A stretch of 6,828 nt of DNA, from positions 1 through 6,828 of the forward strand of contig JAICTW010000139.1 of NCBI GenBank assembly GCA_025936195.1. Reading direction: 5' to 3'. Source of the stretch: Flavisolibacter sp. Its GTDB lineage: Bacteria > Bacteroidota > Bacteroidia > Chitinophagales > Chitinophagaceae. Positions within the stretch are counted from its first letter, which is position 1, and every line of letters begins with the position of its first letter. Both the position numbers and the translations under genes were made by a program. This document shows positions 6,470 to 6,828 of the stretch, piece after piece. The notes beneath the pieces are model-generated. The model saw only the letters and a list, made by a program, of their open reading frames with translations. It made no database searches and had not been told where the DNA came from.

Positions 6470-6698
6470 GTTGCGTCGCACCCTTGTACGTTCTTATCTC
6501 TCATCATCAATTGCGAAATTCACTACTGTATTCAATAACTCTCCAAATCATAGTTCTTTTTGAACCACAGAAGAACATAGAGAGAGTTTATCCTGACGGA
6601 GGATGGTTCAGAAACTTCGAATAAAAAATTTTCAATTTAAGTGATGGCACTTGCACAATGCACAATAGACTTGTTACAGCAAAAGTGTGCGACGCAAC
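6470..6698. repeat. 12-bp perfect inverted repeat pair bracketing about 205 bp
   Basis: GTTGCGTCGCAC (6470-6481) and GTGCGACGCAAC (6687-6698) are exact reverse complements and much richer in G+C than the DNA around them. Each contains the near-palindrome TGCG-T-CGCA. The 205 bases between hold no gene. No convincing target-site duplication is seen: the flanks read ACTGAAG on the left and ACCGAAG on the right, overlapping the arms. It could be a small non-autonomous element or two copies of an interspersed repeat in opposite orientation. Confidence 0.55.
6561..6610. repeat. Short inverted repeat TGAACCA/TGGTTCA
   Basis: TGAACCA (6561-6567) and TGGTTCA (6604-6610) are exact 7-bp reverse complements. 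A small TCCT/AGGA stem (6591-6594 and 6600-6603) abuts the right arm. It lies inside the larger inverted pair. The large asymmetric gap makes a stable single hairpin uncertain. Confidence 0.3.
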
Positions 6699-6828
6699 CG
6701 AAGCAGAAAGTAGCAATGCAGATGATTACAAGATAAAAACCAACTGCTTTAAATAACTACTGAAGAATAAAACTCTTTTCCATCTAAGCCTTCTTTCCAG
6801 AAAGCAGTGAAGGCAACGAGCTAAGTCG

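Larger units (their letters stand above)
6194..6828. other. Gene-free, repeat-bearing intergenic region
   Basis: No reading frame of convincing length or composition is present in these 635 bases on either strand. The stretch contains an imperfect hairpin (6295-6348), an intrinsic terminator (6362-6385), an inverted 12-bp pair (6470-6481 and 6687-6698), a 7-bp inverted pair (6561-6567 and 6604-6610), and a tandem TGCACAA duplication (6652-6665). No tRNA, rRNA or CRISPR structure was recognised. The bases after 6700 look like unremarkable AT-rich DNA up to the window end; a - strand frame open for 34 codons from the edge has no recognisable content. Confidence 0.6.

Noticed and set aside
6652..6665. 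Tandem TGCACAA duplication as a possible repeat array or integration scar
   Set aside because: Only two 7-bp units with no further copies; chance slippage explains it.

Overview
The window looks like chromosomal DNA from a member of the Bacteroidota. Three things point there: two proteins carry type IX secretion system (T9SS) C-terminal sorting domains (one type B, one type A); promoter-like sites match the Bacteroidota -7 element TAnnTTTG; and start codons mostly lack a Shine-Dalgarno sequence. The family cannot be fixed from the sequence; Chitinophagaceae or a relative is a reasonable guess.

Layout. Positions 1-1110 (+) hold the 3' end of a large secreted adhesin-like protein with Ig/PKD-like repeats and a type B (gliding-motility-associated) C-terminal domain. 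A perfect 11-bp hairpin (1111-1140) separates it from a convergent gene (1154-2308, -) for a secreted protein with a type A sorting domain. Behind that, on the same strand, lies full-length uvrA (2465-5344, -), the damage-recognition ATPase of nucleotide excision repair. A 267-bp divergent intergenic region (5345-5611) separates uvrA from an ECF-type sigma factor gene (5612-6193, +) that resembles the widely conserved Bacteroidota group containing Porphyromonas SigP. The last 635 bases (6194-6828) show no convincing gene but contain several inverted repeats and one good intrinsic terminator.

How the parts relate. No obvious operon or multi-gene system is visible. The two surface proteins are probable T9SS cargo, and the sigma factor belongs to a group in which one member controls T9SS genes, so a regulatory link is possible but only inferred. 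uvrA appears to be a stand-alone housekeeping gene with its own promoter. I did not find a clear new defence or mobile system. The most unusual signal is a GC-rich palindromic repeat inside uvrA, read in frame as a glycine-rich surface loop. Next is the set of inverted repeats downstream of the sigma factor gene, including a 12-bp perfect pair bracketing about 205 bp of non-coding DNA.
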